Assembly: GCF_003386095.1 (NCBI RefSeq)
Contig: NZ_QREG01000010.1
Location: forward strand, 1-64,000
Direction: 5' to 3'
Source of the DNA: Marinoscillum furvescens DSM 4134
GTDB lineage: Bacteria; Bacteroidota; Bacteroidia; Cytophagales; Cyclobacteriaceae
DNA length: 64,000 bases
The position numbers and the translations under genes are program-made. The notes below the pieces were generated by a model. That model had not been told where the DNA came from. It did no database searches and saw only the letters and a list, made by a program, of their open reading frames with translations. Shown one piece after another: positions 1 through 9,103 of this stretch. Numbering within the stretch: position 1 is the stretch's first letter; every line of letters begins with the position of its first letter.

Positions 1-256
1 GTGAAAGTGGCACAGTCTGAACCGCGCCGCGTAGGCCGAAATCAATGGCACAGATGCACCGATAAAAGTGGCATAGTTAGAACCGTAATATCCACCAGAT
101 ACCCATTACTACATTACATGGGATCATAGGTGGGTAAGACTCATAAAAAACGGTAAATCTAAACCACAATTATACGCAAAGGAAAGTGCTTGTGCGTTTC
201 GGTTTAGAACCTTCTAAGACATGAGAGCAAGTGAAAGTGCTGCTTTAGTCTAAACC
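1..256. repeat. Iterated degenerate repeats, possible IS21-type element end
   Basis: Five imperfect units share an A-rich AAAGTG-type head and a TCTGAACC/TTAGAACC/TCTAAACC tail, at about 1-23, 61-84, 145-165, 181-211 and 231-256. Multiple such repeats at the ends are a known feature of IS21-family elements, and Bacteroidota members often carry AAGTGGCAC...GAACC-like units (family knowledge from memory). No transposase gene is in the window, so only the end of an element, or its relic, would be present. Nothing coding was recognised before position 374. Confidence 0.45.
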
Positions 257-320
257 ATTCATTAAAGAGTGAAAGGGTGTCCTTGCTTCCTTAGAGCGTT
301 AAAGACTGAGAAATAACAAT

Positions 321-356
321 AAACAGCTCCTCAACTTATGAGTCGAGGAGCTGTTT
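321..356 (-). terminator. Strong stem-loop terminator after the first G8 gene
   Basis: A perfect 12-bp inverted repeat (AAACAGCTCCTC at 321-332 and its complement at 345-356) surrounds a 12-nt loop. It lies 17 bp downstream of the minus-strand gene ending at 374. The stem ends in A/T-rich sequence, so it could work in both directions and insulate the locus from the repeat region to the left. Confidence 0.75.
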
Positions 357-373
357 TAGAAGCGTTCAGCTTG

Positions 374-3300
374 TTACCTAACCTGCAGCTTTCGCTTGAT
401 GAATACTTTATCGTATGAGATGTATAACAAATAGAGGCCTGAGCGAAGGTCGCTGATGTTTAAGGTACCTCCGTTATTAACGATATCGTAAAGTACTCTA
501 GATCCCGCTGTATTGTAAATTTCCACATTGGCAGTTTCCCAAGAGTCATTGAAGGAGAGGTGTACAAATTCCTCTGCTGGGTTGGGATAGATCGTCACTT
601 TATCATTAAGGAGTAATTCCTCACTTAGGATTAACTCTTCAACTGTGATAGTTTTGGTTTTCGAAATTGTACCATTTGCTGATGTTGCTATAGCTTTTAA
701 TACATAGGTTCCAGTGTCTAGACCCAATAGTACTGAATCAATTTCCTGGTCGGAATTTGCGAACCCCCATTGGAACGGTGCCGTGTCATCTTTTCTGACC
801 AAAAGGTCATTTAAGTAAAGTTCAATATTGAAAACACTTCCTTCGGTCACAGCAACCTCCACATCTAAATCATCTCCTTCGACTAACACGTCGCCTGAAG
901 GTTTTTCGAAACTTAGCTCCAGGGACTCACAAAATGGTGTTTCGGCATTAGGCCCATGGATGTAGTCAATATAGGCATATCTAATATTCGAAGCGTCTCC
1001 GGGTAAGTCCAACCGAATTTTTGTAATGGTCTGGTCCATCCACGCATTGTCATCACTCATATCAAATACGAGCTCCTCAAAGACATTGGTTTCTTTTGGG
1101 TGTACCGTAACAACCCGGTCTGGTGAGAAACTATTAGCCTTGGAAGTACCCCAAAAGAATTGAAAGGGACCGTCTGCCTCGGACTTTGCCCTTATAACGA
1201 TTTGTGGAGCCTGCGATCCTTTGAAGTTGAGACCGTCTCTGGTAATATAAGGGTCATTTGATTTATCCACTATTACTTCCCAGTATGCTTCATTGTCCTC
1301 GTTACTTTCAGTGAAATTCACCTTTTCAAAACCTTCGTTTGAATGTTTAAAATCAAACCTAAGATCAGAGGCACTATTGATAAGTCCGCAAGTTTCTGGC
1401 TCATGTATATCAGGTCTTCCATCTCCATCACTATCTGTGAGCACATTGATACCATTTAGGTCATTTGAAGTACATGGCAGTGGATCAGGTTGAAAGGTTC
1501 CGTTGTGATCCCAATTGAAGAAAATATTTAACCTATTACTCCCACCTAAATTTCTCAATTTTAAATAGACGTCTCCATTACTTGGGTCAATAAAGTAGGC
1601 GTTATCGGTTGCGTCTTCCACCGCTGACTTAGAATTTAGTAGTGGAAGTTCAAATTGATGTCCTGTTACTCGAAAATTACCTAGCTTTCCTAATCCTTTA
1701 AAACATGTAAGAGCTAAATCTCCTGGTTCACCTCTGTTCCATATAAGGAGGATACTTTTATTTGCTGGAGCCTGATCCATATAATAGCTATACATAAAAC
1801 CCTCATTAACAATAAGGGGGAACTTATACGTTCCAGATGCTGGTGTTCCTGATTCGTAAAAACAGACGTCCTCTGTACTGGGTTTAGAACGAACAATAGA
1901 CATCCTAACCCCACTTGCATTTATGCCAGCAAGCCACAATCCTGCAAAGAAATAATCACTTCTCGCTGCGTTCTCCCAAGATTCGTGTCTATATTCATGA
2001 CCATCTATTAGAAATGGTATATCTCTGATCAGTGTTGTATTTGCTTTGCCGGTTAAACCTCCATCATAGTCCTTAAAAAATTGGCCAATCTTTCGGGTTC
2101 GAGTATCTTCTGTATGTGGCAAAGGTTTAAACCTAAATGGAAAAGGTTCTGAAAACCCCTTAGTGGTCCCTCTAAAAGAAGGGTTGAAATTCTCGGTGGC
2201 ACCCCCACCGGCAATTTGTTTAATCATTTCGGCATTAGACCGATTCCATCCCTCGAAATGACAATCAATATGTCTGCCCGGTCCGTCATAAAACCGAAAA
2301 AACTCACGTACGCCTTCAAACAAACCGAGTTCTGTATCTGCATTAAAAAGGCTGTTTTCAATGGTAAGATCCCCTGCGAGCATGGTGATGGTTTTATTGT
2401 CACTGAAAACGCAATCGTAGAAAACGACATTTTCGTTATCACTATTTCCTAACCCACAATAAAGTGCCTGGTCATTTCCATAAAACAAACCATTCTTAAT
2501 GAGCTGTCGAGTGCCTATATTCCATCCAAAATTTCTTTTTATCGAATGGTCGGCGTTAAGTTGATCAAAGACATCCCAGCCATTCATGCATGTATGAGCA
2601 ACAAATCCATCGAAAGAACCTAGAGGCTGAGTGGTTGGATTCAATCCTTGAAAATAAGGCAGCTGTCCTGTTGCAAACATTGGACTTTTAGGAAAAGCAA
2701 ACCAAAAGCCCGTACCTTCCGTTCCTGCGGCTACATTGTTTTCAAAGTAGTTATTGGGGTTGGTAATCCAGTAGGAGGCGGGTGTTCTGTTTTGTGGAGT
2801 GTCTCCAAGAGAGGGTTCATCTGAAAAATTATCAGAAGGGGTCGTTTGTTCCCCTTGTTTTGGTCTTCTTGTTACAAATACTACATTGTTTTTAATCGTA
2901 TTGAAACGCTCACCACCATCTTCGAGAAAGATACCGTGCCCGATGTGGTCATAGGCAAACACGCCATCTACCGTTACATAGTCTGTTCCATGTATGGTTA
3001 CGGCCCGGTTATAGGATTTATGGATGCTGCTGTTTTTTAGGTAGCTGCCTTTTGCTTTATCTTCATTCAGATGCCAGTGAAATGGATACCTGGCCAGAAT
3101 GCCTTTTTGCCCCATTTTGTACAGTTCCACATGTTCTACGTGGGAGGTAGATCCGCGCATAACCATAATATGCCCACCAAAACCTTGCATGTCGCTTGTT
3201 TCATCACCCTGGATTTTGATATAATGCGAGAGTAACCCAACTTCTCCGAATATGTCTACATCCCAGGTTTTTCCATCGGTATGTCTGGTGTAGGACTTTG

Positions 3301-4090
3301 ATCCGCCTATGTGCTTGTATTGAAGTGGCTGTGCCAGTGTAAGCGTTTTTTGATCTGCACTGATTGCACTAATTTCTACCTGATCTACTCTTTCCCATGC
3401 ATTGCTCTTGTGTATGGCCAGAGCTGTGGATGTGAGTGCAATAATATCTCCAACCTCCCAGTCAACAGGCTCTTTTAACGTGATCTGTGAATCTCCCGCT
3501 TCGGCTGTTGTGGCAATATTTGTCCAGCTTTTTCTTTGTTTACCATGAAGCTCCAAAGTACCTCCATCTAGAACCATTATGCCTTTATATGCAGCAGGAG
3601 CATTATTGATTTTGGCTCCCTTTAACGTAATCACACATCGATCCGATGCGTGATAAGGATTGGATTCCGATCCTATTTCCAGTTTTCCTCCTCCGGCAAC
3701 AAGTATACTTTCGGTTGCAAGTGCGATCCCGGCATCCGCTTCTTGACTGCTGAGTGCGTTGAGGGTTCCATGCACAGTGATGGATTTGGCTTTACAACTA
3801 CCAATGAGTGTGAGGGTGACACCTGCTGGTATGATTATGTCATCACTGGCAGATGGTTTATCTCCGTTTGGCCAGGTGCTTGCTGAAGACCATAATCCAG
3901 ATTGAATAGGCTCTATGGCCGATGACACAGCTGCAGACGTGCGACAAGTGGTTATGCCATCGTCTAGTTTATTACCCTCTTTAGGGTCCATCGGGACAAA
4001 GGCCATGCTTGCAGAATGAAGTGATATAAGCGCTATAATAGCTGACATTTTCATGGGTGCAGTATTGCGTAATATTTTAATAGCCTTCAT
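374..4090 (-). CDS. G8-domain / parallel beta-helix secreted protein (CEMIP/TMEM2-like), T9SS cargo
   Basis: A 1238-residue secreted protein. An N-terminal signal peptide is followed by a G8 domain at about residues 60-160 (SGLWSSASTWPNGDKPSASD start). A right-handed beta-helix region at about 170-620 carries the motifs RYPFHWHLNED, NRAVTIHGTD, HIGHGIFLEDGGE and WITNPNNYFENNVAAG. These match the shared core of animal CEMIP/TMEM2 proteins, which take part in hyaluronan depolymerization. The C-terminal part holds a jelly-roll CBM-like domain (about 880-1040), an Ig-like domain and a T9SS type A sorting domain (YPNPAEEF near 1160). I infer an extracellular polysaccharide-acting enzyme, perhaps the endo-acting one. 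It is a close paralogue of the 1374-residue protein at 13322. The ATG start fits the signal peptide. It appears monocistronic. Domain calls are firm; activity is unproven. Confidence 0.85.
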   Translation of the reverse strand: MKAIKILRNTAPMKMSAIIALISLHSASMAFVPMDPKEGNKLDDGITTCRTSAAVSSAIEPIQSGLWSSASTWPNGDKPSASDDIIIPAGVTLTLIGSCKAKSITVHGTLNALSSQEADAGIALATESILVAGGGKLEIGSESNPYHASDRCVITLKGAKINNAPAAYKGIMVLDGGTLELHGKQRKSWTNIATTAEAGDSQITLKEPVDWEVGDIIALTSTALAIHKSNAWERVDQVEISAISADQKTLTLAQPLQYKHIGGSKSYTRHTDGKTWDVDIFGEVGLLSHYIKIQGDETSDMQGFGGHIMVMRGSTSHVEHVELYKMGQKGILARYPFHWHLNEDKAKGSYLKNSSIHKSYNRAVTIHGTDYVTVDGVFAYDHIGHGIFLEDGGERFNTIKNNVVFVTRRPKQGEQTTPSDNFSDEPSLGDTPQNRTPASYWITNPNNYFENNVAAGTEGTGFWFAFPKSPMFATGQLPYFQGLNPTTQPLGSFDGFVAHTCMNGWDVFDQLNADHSIKRNFGWNIGTRQLIKNGLFYGNDQALYCGLGNSDNENVVFYDCVFSDNKTITMLAGDLTIENSLFNADTELGLFEGVREFFRFYDGPGRHIDCHFEGWNRSNAEMIKQIAGGGATENFNPSFRGTTKGFSEPFPFRFKPLPHTEDTRTRKIGQFFKDYDGGLTGKANTTLIRDIPFLIDGHEYRHESWENAARSDYFFAGLWLAGINASGVRMSIVRSKPSTEDVCFYESGTPASGTYKFPLIVNEGFMYSYYMDQAPANKSILLIWNRGEPGDLALTCFKGLGKLGNFRVTGHQFELPLLNSKSAVEDATDNAYFIDPSNGDVYLKLRNLGGSNRLNIFFNWDHNGTFQPDPLPCTSNDLNGINVLTDSDGDGRPDIHEPETCGLINSASDLRFDFKHSNEGFEKVNFTESNEDNEAYWEVIVDKSNDPYITRDGLNFKGSQAPQIVIRAKSEADGPFQFFWGTSKANSFSPDRVVTVHPKETNVFEELVFDMSDDNAWMDQTITKIRLDLPGDASNIRYAYIDYIHGPNAETPFCESLELSFEKPSGDVLVEGDDLDVEVAVTEGSVFNIELYLNDLLVRKDDTAPFQWGFANSDQEIDSVLLGLDTGTYVLKAIATSANGTISKTKTITVEELILSEELLLNDKVTIYPNPAEEFVHLSFNDSWETANVEIYNTAGSRVLYDIVNNGGTLNISDLRSGLYLLYISYDKVFIKRKLQVR

Positions 4091-4164
4091 AGCTGCTGGA
4101 TAATTTTTAGTTGTTCAAAATGAAAACTTGTTTTGCGAAAGGTAAGAATAAACCCTGTTGCTGT

Positions 4165-4179
4165 CATACTGTACCTTCC
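4165..4179 (-). promoter_or_regulatory. Copy of recurrent upstream element
   Basis: In gene sense the sequence is GGAAGGTACAGTATG, 13 of 15 positions matching the window consensus GGTAGGTACRGGATG. It lies about 75 bp before the ATG of the first G8 gene. The consensus was built by eye from the upstream regions in this window. Confidence 0.55.
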
Positions 4180-4263
4180 GGCTTTATGCTCTGTCAAGTA
4201 TCGTTCTAAAGGAGTCTGGCATAAATGTCAGACAGGTATATGAAATGAAGCGCAATGTAAAAG

Positions 4264-4293
4264 GCGTCATTTTGAAGGGGTTCAAAATGACGC
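4264..4293 (-). terminator. Stem-loop terminator after GH78
   Basis: A perfect 13-bp inverted repeat (GCGTCATTTTGAA at 4264-4276, complement at 4281-4293) has a 4-nt loop. On the minus strand it is followed by CTTTT. It sits 24 bp past the stop of the GH78 gene ending at 4317. Confidence 0.8.
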
Positions 4294-4316
4294 ACTTTTG
4301 ATTTATTCAGGAGTGC

Positions 4317-7145
4317 CTATAACACTGATTGGAAGGAGTATTTCCCAGACCCCACTTCAAATACCTGATAGATTCCATCTCGCCCCAGGACTTTAATTGA
4401 TTCATTATCTATGGTTTTTCCACCTTCTTTAATAGGAGTTCCTTCTTTGGATATTACATAGACCTTGGCTTTGGTGTTTACAGGTATTTCTACCTCTAGA
4501 GTGTATGCTGAACCATCAACTTTCCAAGATGACACTATTTTGCCATTAATAGACCCATATTTACCACGTGCATTAGTGAGTGCATTATTTCCAAGTTCTG
4601 GTTTAATAACGATATTCTTAAAACCAACTCCATTTTGGTCTATGCCTGCAATATTGCTAAACAAGTACTGTCCAAAAGCACCAAAGGCATAGTGATTGAA
4701 GGAATTCATTTTAGCATTCATGGCTCCATTATACCCATCTTCGGGTGTCCAGCTATTCCACCTTTCCCAGATGGTAGTTGCACCATGCTTTACCTGGAAT
4801 CCCCAGCTAGGGTAATCTTTATTGAGAAGAATTTTGAAAGCAATATCTGACCTTCCTATAGATGATAGAGCTGGAAGCAACTGTCGGATTCCCAGAATTC
4901 CAGAGGTTGGCAGGTTGTCGTTGGCAGTAATGAGGTCAATAAGGTGCTTACCGGCCTTTTTTTTCAGGTTGGTAGGGAGTACATCGAAATATATAGCTGT
5001 AGCATAGGCTGATTGAGTGTGTCCAGTAAAGCCCCGTTCGCCTTCAAAGTACCCCTTGCCATCTCCGTATTTCGACTCATCGACGTGAATTCGACCGTCC
5101 TTACTAAGATAGTGTTTGATGAAAGCATTTACTGATTCATCATAGATGCTCTTATACCGTTCGGCATTTTTCTTTTGTCCAATTGCAGTACTCATTTCAG
5201 ACATACACCGAAGTACATGTTGAAAGTATAATGAAGCCAAAATATCATGAGATGTGTGCTTTTCGGTCATTTCTAACCAATCTCCAAATCCTCCCCGCGG
5301 TTTAGCATCATCCCATGAATCTTCTGGATAGAATTTATGCTCAGCACTTTTTTGGATGTGATATTCGGTGAATTTGGTCATCGATTCATAGTGTTTTTCG
5401 ATGATTTTGGTGTCGCCATAAAACTTATAGGTATTGTAAGGTACCATTACACCCGCGTCCATCCACCCTGGAGAGTACCAAACTAGTTTTGGGTATGGCC
5501 GAGGGGCAAATACGGAGTAGGGGCCTAAGTCATATTGTGCATCCCTTAAGTCTGTGAACCACTTTTGATTAAAAGCACCCAAAGTGGCATTGTATAATGC
5601 CGTCCTGGAAAAGATCTGTACATCACCTAGCCACCCTAATCGCTCATCTCTTTGGGGGCTATCCGTGGGAACTTCCATGAAATTGGAGCGTTGAGTCCAG
5701 ATGATATTTTCATACATTTTGTTCAATACTTTGTCGGACGAACTGAATGTGCTCACCATGGGGATTGACGACCCAAAGGGAATACCCGTGATTGTACTAG
5801 ATTCCGGTTTAGATTTCAGGCCGCTTACCTCTACATATTGAAACCCATGATAGGTGAATTTTGGCTCCCATATTTCTACGCCATTTCCCTTAAGAATGTA
5901 AGTGTCTGTGGCTCTGGCAAATCGCAAATTTTCCGTCATCAAAGAGCCGTCATCATGGAGCCGCTCACCAAAACGCATAACGATGGTGTCTCCCTTGTTG
6001 CCCTTAACATTTAGCCTTGCATGACCGGCAAAGTTTTGACCAAGATTAAATATGTATTTACCATGCTGTGGTTCGGTAATTTCAATAGGGGTGATTTCAT
6101 TATAAACCTGGATGCTGTTGCCTGGGTAAGCTTGTAACTTACCTTCGGTTCCCTGGTGTAGGTAAGCGTTTGCCCATTTAGAGTCATCAAAGCCGGGCTT
6201 ATTCCAGCCGGAGGGTTCAAGATTGGCATTATAGGTTACACCCATCAACAAATCAGCTGATATAAAGGCGCCTTCACTGGCCTTCCAGCTTTCATCTGAT
6301 GCTACTGTAATTTTTTCGCCGTTTTCATATTCTACCTCGAGCTGACAAAAAAGTGCAGGATGCACACCGTACAATTCTCTGTTTCTTGGGTTTGACAATT
6401 CTTTGGGCCCAACATAGCCGGCATACCACCCATCTGCAATGATTGCTCCCAGAGCGTTTTCACCTGATCTCAGGTTGTCCGTCACATTGTAAGTCTTGTA
6501 ATAGATTCGTTTATTGTAGTCAGTCCAACCAGGTGTGAGCAGATCATTGCCAATTTTATTTCCATTGATAGACATTTCAAAAACACCCAGTGACGTTACA
6601 TACAGTGTGGCGTTTTTAATCTTACTATTTACGTTGAAGGATTTTCTTAAATACGGTGCAGGCGGAAGATGCAGTGGATCTGTTGGATTCTGGTCAGAGG
6701 TCTTATATCCGATCCACTTTGCTTCCCAGTCTTCCTTATCTAGCAATCCCATCGACCACATACCCACTTGGCTCCACTCTGAAGCCTGATTATTTTCATC
6801 CCAAACCCGAACCTGGAAAAAACAACTCTGTCCAGAGCTAAGCGGTTTGCCTGCATAGCGGACATTGGAGTTTTGGTTTGAATTTTGTTTACCTGTATTC
6901 CACAGAAGGCTTCTCTCAGATTCGAGATTTTTTTTAGAGGTGGCCACTTTAATTTGATAAGCCGTTTGAATTTTATTTCTCCCGGAAGAGGACATAACCC
7001 ATGTTAGGCTTGGCTCTGGGTCATCGATACCCAACGGATTCTCGAAATAATTCACGGTGATTTTTTCTATGGAAATCGGATCGTTCGTATTTGTACAAGC
7101 AATGAGTACTAACCCTAGCAGAATTAGATATAACGTATTTTTCAT
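4317..7145 (-). CDS. Alpha-L-rhamnosidase, GH78, lipoprotein
   Basis: A 942-residue exo-alpha-L-rhamnosidase expected to release terminal L-rhamnose at the cell surface or in the periplasm. It begins with a lipoprotein signal (MKNTLYLILLGLVLIAC). GH78 domains follow in usual order: N-terminal Ig-like domain, beta-sandwich Bac_rhamnosid_N (about 160-330), alpha-L-rhamnosidase domain (about 340-450), (alpha/alpha)6 catalytic barrel (about 460-820) and a C-terminal beta domain. The general-acid motif PQRDERLGWLGD places the key Glu near residue 501, and the base motif TTIWERWNSW places it near 794. The frame stays open to a TTG at 7184, but the ATG at 7145 directly precedes the lipoprotein signal and is preferred. 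It appears monocistronic, divergent from the operon at 7422. The paralogue at 10038 has the same architecture. Confidence 0.93.
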   Translation of the reverse strand: MKNTLYLILLGLVLIACTNTNDPISIEKITVNYFENPLGIDDPEPSLTWVMSSSGRNKIQTAYQIKVATSKKNLESERSLLWNTGKQNSNQNSNVRYAGKPLSSGQSCFFQVRVWDENNQASEWSQVGMWSMGLLDKEDWEAKWIGYKTSDQNPTDPLHLPPAPYLRKSFNVNSKIKNATLYVTSLGVFEMSINGNKIGNDLLTPGWTDYNKRIYYKTYNVTDNLRSGENALGAIIADGWYAGYVGPKELSNPRNRELYGVHPALFCQLEVEYENGEKITVASDESWKASEGAFISADLLMGVTYNANLEPSGWNKPGFDDSKWANAYLHQGTEGKLQAYPGNSIQVYNEITPIEITEPQHGKYIFNLGQNFAGHARLNVKGNKGDTIVMRFGERLHDDGSLMTENLRFARATDTYILKGNGVEIWEPKFTYHGFQYVEVSGLKSKPESSTITGIPFGSSIPMVSTFSSSDKVLNKMYENIIWTQRSNFMEVPTDSPQRDERLGWLGDVQIFSRTALYNATLGAFNQKWFTDLRDAQYDLGPYSVFAPRPYPKLVWYSPGWMDAGVMVPYNTYKFYGDTKIIEKHYESMTKFTEYHIQKSAEHKFYPEDSWDDAKPRGGFGDWLEMTEKHTSHDILASLYFQHVLRCMSEMSTAIGQKKNAERYKSIYDESVNAFIKHYLSKDGRIHVDESKYGDGKGYFEGERGFTGHTQSAYATAIYFDVLPTNLKKKAGKHLIDLITANDNLPTSGILGIRQLLPALSSIGRSDIAFKILLNKDYPSWGFQVKHGATTIWERWNSWTPEDGYNGAMNAKMNSFNHYAFGAFGQYLFSNIAGIDQNGVGFKNIVIKPELGNNALTNARGKYGSINGKIVSSWKVDGSAYTLEVEIPVNTKAKVYVISKEGTPIKEGGKTIDNESIKVLGRDGIYQVFEVGSGKYSFQSVL

Positions 7146-7230
7146 GTTTGACTGTATTGATTTAATTCTAAAGCCTGAGTCCAAAAATCAGTTTGAACGT
7201 GCTAAAGATGCCTTAATATGTCAGGCTTTA

Positions 7231-7245
7231 CATCCCGTGCATTCC
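7231..7245 (-). promoter_or_regulatory. Copy of recurrent upstream element
   Basis: Gene-sense sequence GGAATGCACGGGATG (12 of 15 to consensus), about 85 bp upstream of the GH78 ATG at 7145. It lies in the divergent intergenic region that also serves the operon at 7422. Confidence 0.5.
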
Positions 7246-7293
7246 TGCTCTTTCTGAAATTTTTATTACATAATTAACGGAATTATATGGGCA

Positions 7294-7308
7294 TGCATCT
7301 GCAGGATG
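7294..7308 (+). promoter_or_regulatory. Weaker copy of recurrent upstream element
   Basis: Plus-strand TGCATCTGCAGGATG matches the consensus at 10 of 15 positions, best in the TGCAGGATG half shared with the copies at 25702 and 17662. It is about 115 bp before the ATG at 7422. Confidence 0.35.
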
Positions 7309-7421
7309 CCATCTCTGCAATCATTAAATAGTTTTGAGATAGTTTGCCTCAATCAGCTAGTTTATACTAGTCAGAAAACTCGAAGTTTGGATTTTAAATA
7401 AATGCTCACGCAATTTTTAAC

Positions 7422-9083
7422 ATGAAAAGGATTTATCTGATAGTGATTTTTGTATTCTCTACCTTTTTGCTTTGTGCACAATCAAAGCCTTTGTACGCAT
7501 TTGATTTCAAAATGGAGCATATTCCTCTGCCAGAAAGGACTGCTCTGCTGGTAGAGGAGGGGTACTCAGGTGTTACGTTCGCTATGAAAAATGACGACCA
7601 GATTAAGAAGTACAATGACTACCTAAGTACAGTTGAAGCGAAAGCGGGTGCATTTTCAGTGCCGGTGGTTTACTTCCCGTATCATTTTCATCAAAGTGCC
7701 GAGGTTCAGCAAAGGCAGTGGGAAAAGGTTTTGGATGTGCCTTCATTAAAAAATGTCTGGGTCATTTTTGTAGATAGAGATTCTACTGCTACACAAAAGG
7801 AAATAAAAGAAAAGCTGCGCTATATGGCCCAAAGTGCTATGAGTGAAGGTAAGAACCTTATCATATACCCGCACGATAAAACCCTAATTGAATCTACGGA
7901 AGAGGCACTACCATACATTCAAGAATTAGGTATGTCAAATCTATATGTAACTATGCATTCATGCCATGAGATTCGAGCTGGAAACGGGAGTCGCATGCTA
8001 GAGGTAGCGATTAAGGCGGCTCCATATCTAAAGTTTGCATCTGTAGCTGGTAGTGATGTGACTATGCATTCCACGGGATCAGCCAACTGGGCGGATGCTA
8101 TCCAACCTTTGGATGCGGGGGATTATGATATAGCTCAGTTTGTCTATGCGCTAGACAAGATCAGGTACGATGGAGAAGTATTCCTGCACACCTTTGGGTT
8201 AGAAGAAGAGCCGAGAGAACATCTGAGCAGGTCCATGAAGAAATGGAATGAAATCAACCGAACACTACCATCATCGTCTAAAAACATTTCGGATATTCTG
8301 GACGCTCCTGAAAATGCCTACTTTGATCAGGGCTCACAGTCTTGGTTTATCTCTAGTCTGGGCGGGGGTAAAGTGACTATTGAAAAAGACGGTTATGGTT
8401 GGATAACCAGACTAAACAATAATTTGGAGGTGGTTGCTTCAAGGTGGGTGGATGGTTTAGATGCCCCTACAGGCATGACATCCCACGAAGGATATCTGTA
8501 TGTTACAGACAGAGGAGTACTGGTGAAAATCAGCATAGCTACTGGTGAGATCCTGGAAAAGATTGAGTTACCCGGCGCTCGATTTCCCAATGACGCAGTT
8601 GTAGCAGCAAATGGAGATATCTACGTTTCTGAAACTTATGACAACACCATTTATAAAATCGGGAGTTCTGGAAAAGCAGAGGTTTGGTTAAAACTTAGAG
8701 CTTTAGAATGCCCCAATGGATTGTGTGTAGATGGCAACCAGTTAATTGTAGCGACCTGGGGACCAATGACCAATGAGGCAACTTTCGAAACAAGTAGAAA
8801 GGGGACCCTGAAGAGCATTAACCTTAAGACGAAGGAGATCAATAACATTGGCAAAGGCCCCATTGCTAATTTCGACGGAGTAATTAAGTTCAAAAAACAT
8901 TATTATGCTACCGATTGGGTAGGGGGGCGACTATTAAAAATCACCAAATCTGGAGCAGTTACGGAGGTTTTGACAGGATTCAATCAGTTTGCTGATTTGG
9001 GAATTGACCTGGAGCGCGGAATCATTGTCGTACCTGAGATGAGTAAAAATAGATTCATTAAACTAAATCTGGAGGGCTTATAA
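7422..9083 (+). CDS. Secreted TIM-barrel / SMP-30-like beta-propeller fusion
   Basis: A 553-residue protein with a signal peptide (MKRIYLIVIFVFSTFLLCAQ). Residues about 25-285 resemble sugar-phosphate isomerase/epimerase-type TIM barrels. Residues about 290-553 form an SMP-30/gluconolactonase or NHL-like beta-propeller, with repeated blades such as FPNDAVVAANGDIYVSETYD and ECPNGLCVDGNQLIVATWG. SMP-30 relatives hydrolyse sugar lactones, and xylose-isomerase-like barrels act on sugars; no activity can be fixed here. It is the first gene of a plus-strand operon with a DUF1080 protein (20-bp gap) and a GH78. A role in processing released sugars or oxidised sugars outside the cytoplasm is inference. 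Confidence 0.65.
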   Translation: MKRIYLIVIFVFSTFLLCAQSKPLYAFDFKMEHIPLPERTALLVEEGYSGVTFAMKNDDQIKKYNDYLSTVEAKAGAFSVPVVYFPYHFHQSAEVQQRQWEKVLDVPSLKNVWVIFVDRDSTATQKEIKEKLRYMAQSAMSEGKNLIIYPHDKTLIESTEEALPYIQELGMSNLYVTMHSCHEIRAGNGSRMLEVAIKAAPYLKFASVAGSDVTMHSTGSANWADAIQPLDAGDYDIAQFVYALDKIRYDGEVFLHTFGLEEEPREHLSRSMKKWNEINRTLPSSSKNISDILDAPENAYFDQGSQSWFISSLGGGKVTIEKDGYGWITRLNNNLEVVASRWVDGLDAPTGMTSHEGYLYVTDRGVLVKISIATGEILEKIELPGARFPNDAVVAANGDIYVSETYDNTIYKIGSSGKAEVWLKLRALECPNGLCVDGNQLIVATWGPMTNEATFETSRKGTLKSINLKTKEINNIGKGPIANFDGVIKFKKHYYATDWVGGRLLKITKSGAVTEVLTGFNQFADLGIDLERGIIVVPEMSKNRFIKLNLEGL

Positions 9084-9103
9084 CTCAGGATAAACCAAAC
9101 ACA

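Noticed and set aside
1-373. Complete insertion sequence
   Set aside because: Only repeat units are visible; there is no transposase reading frame in the window.
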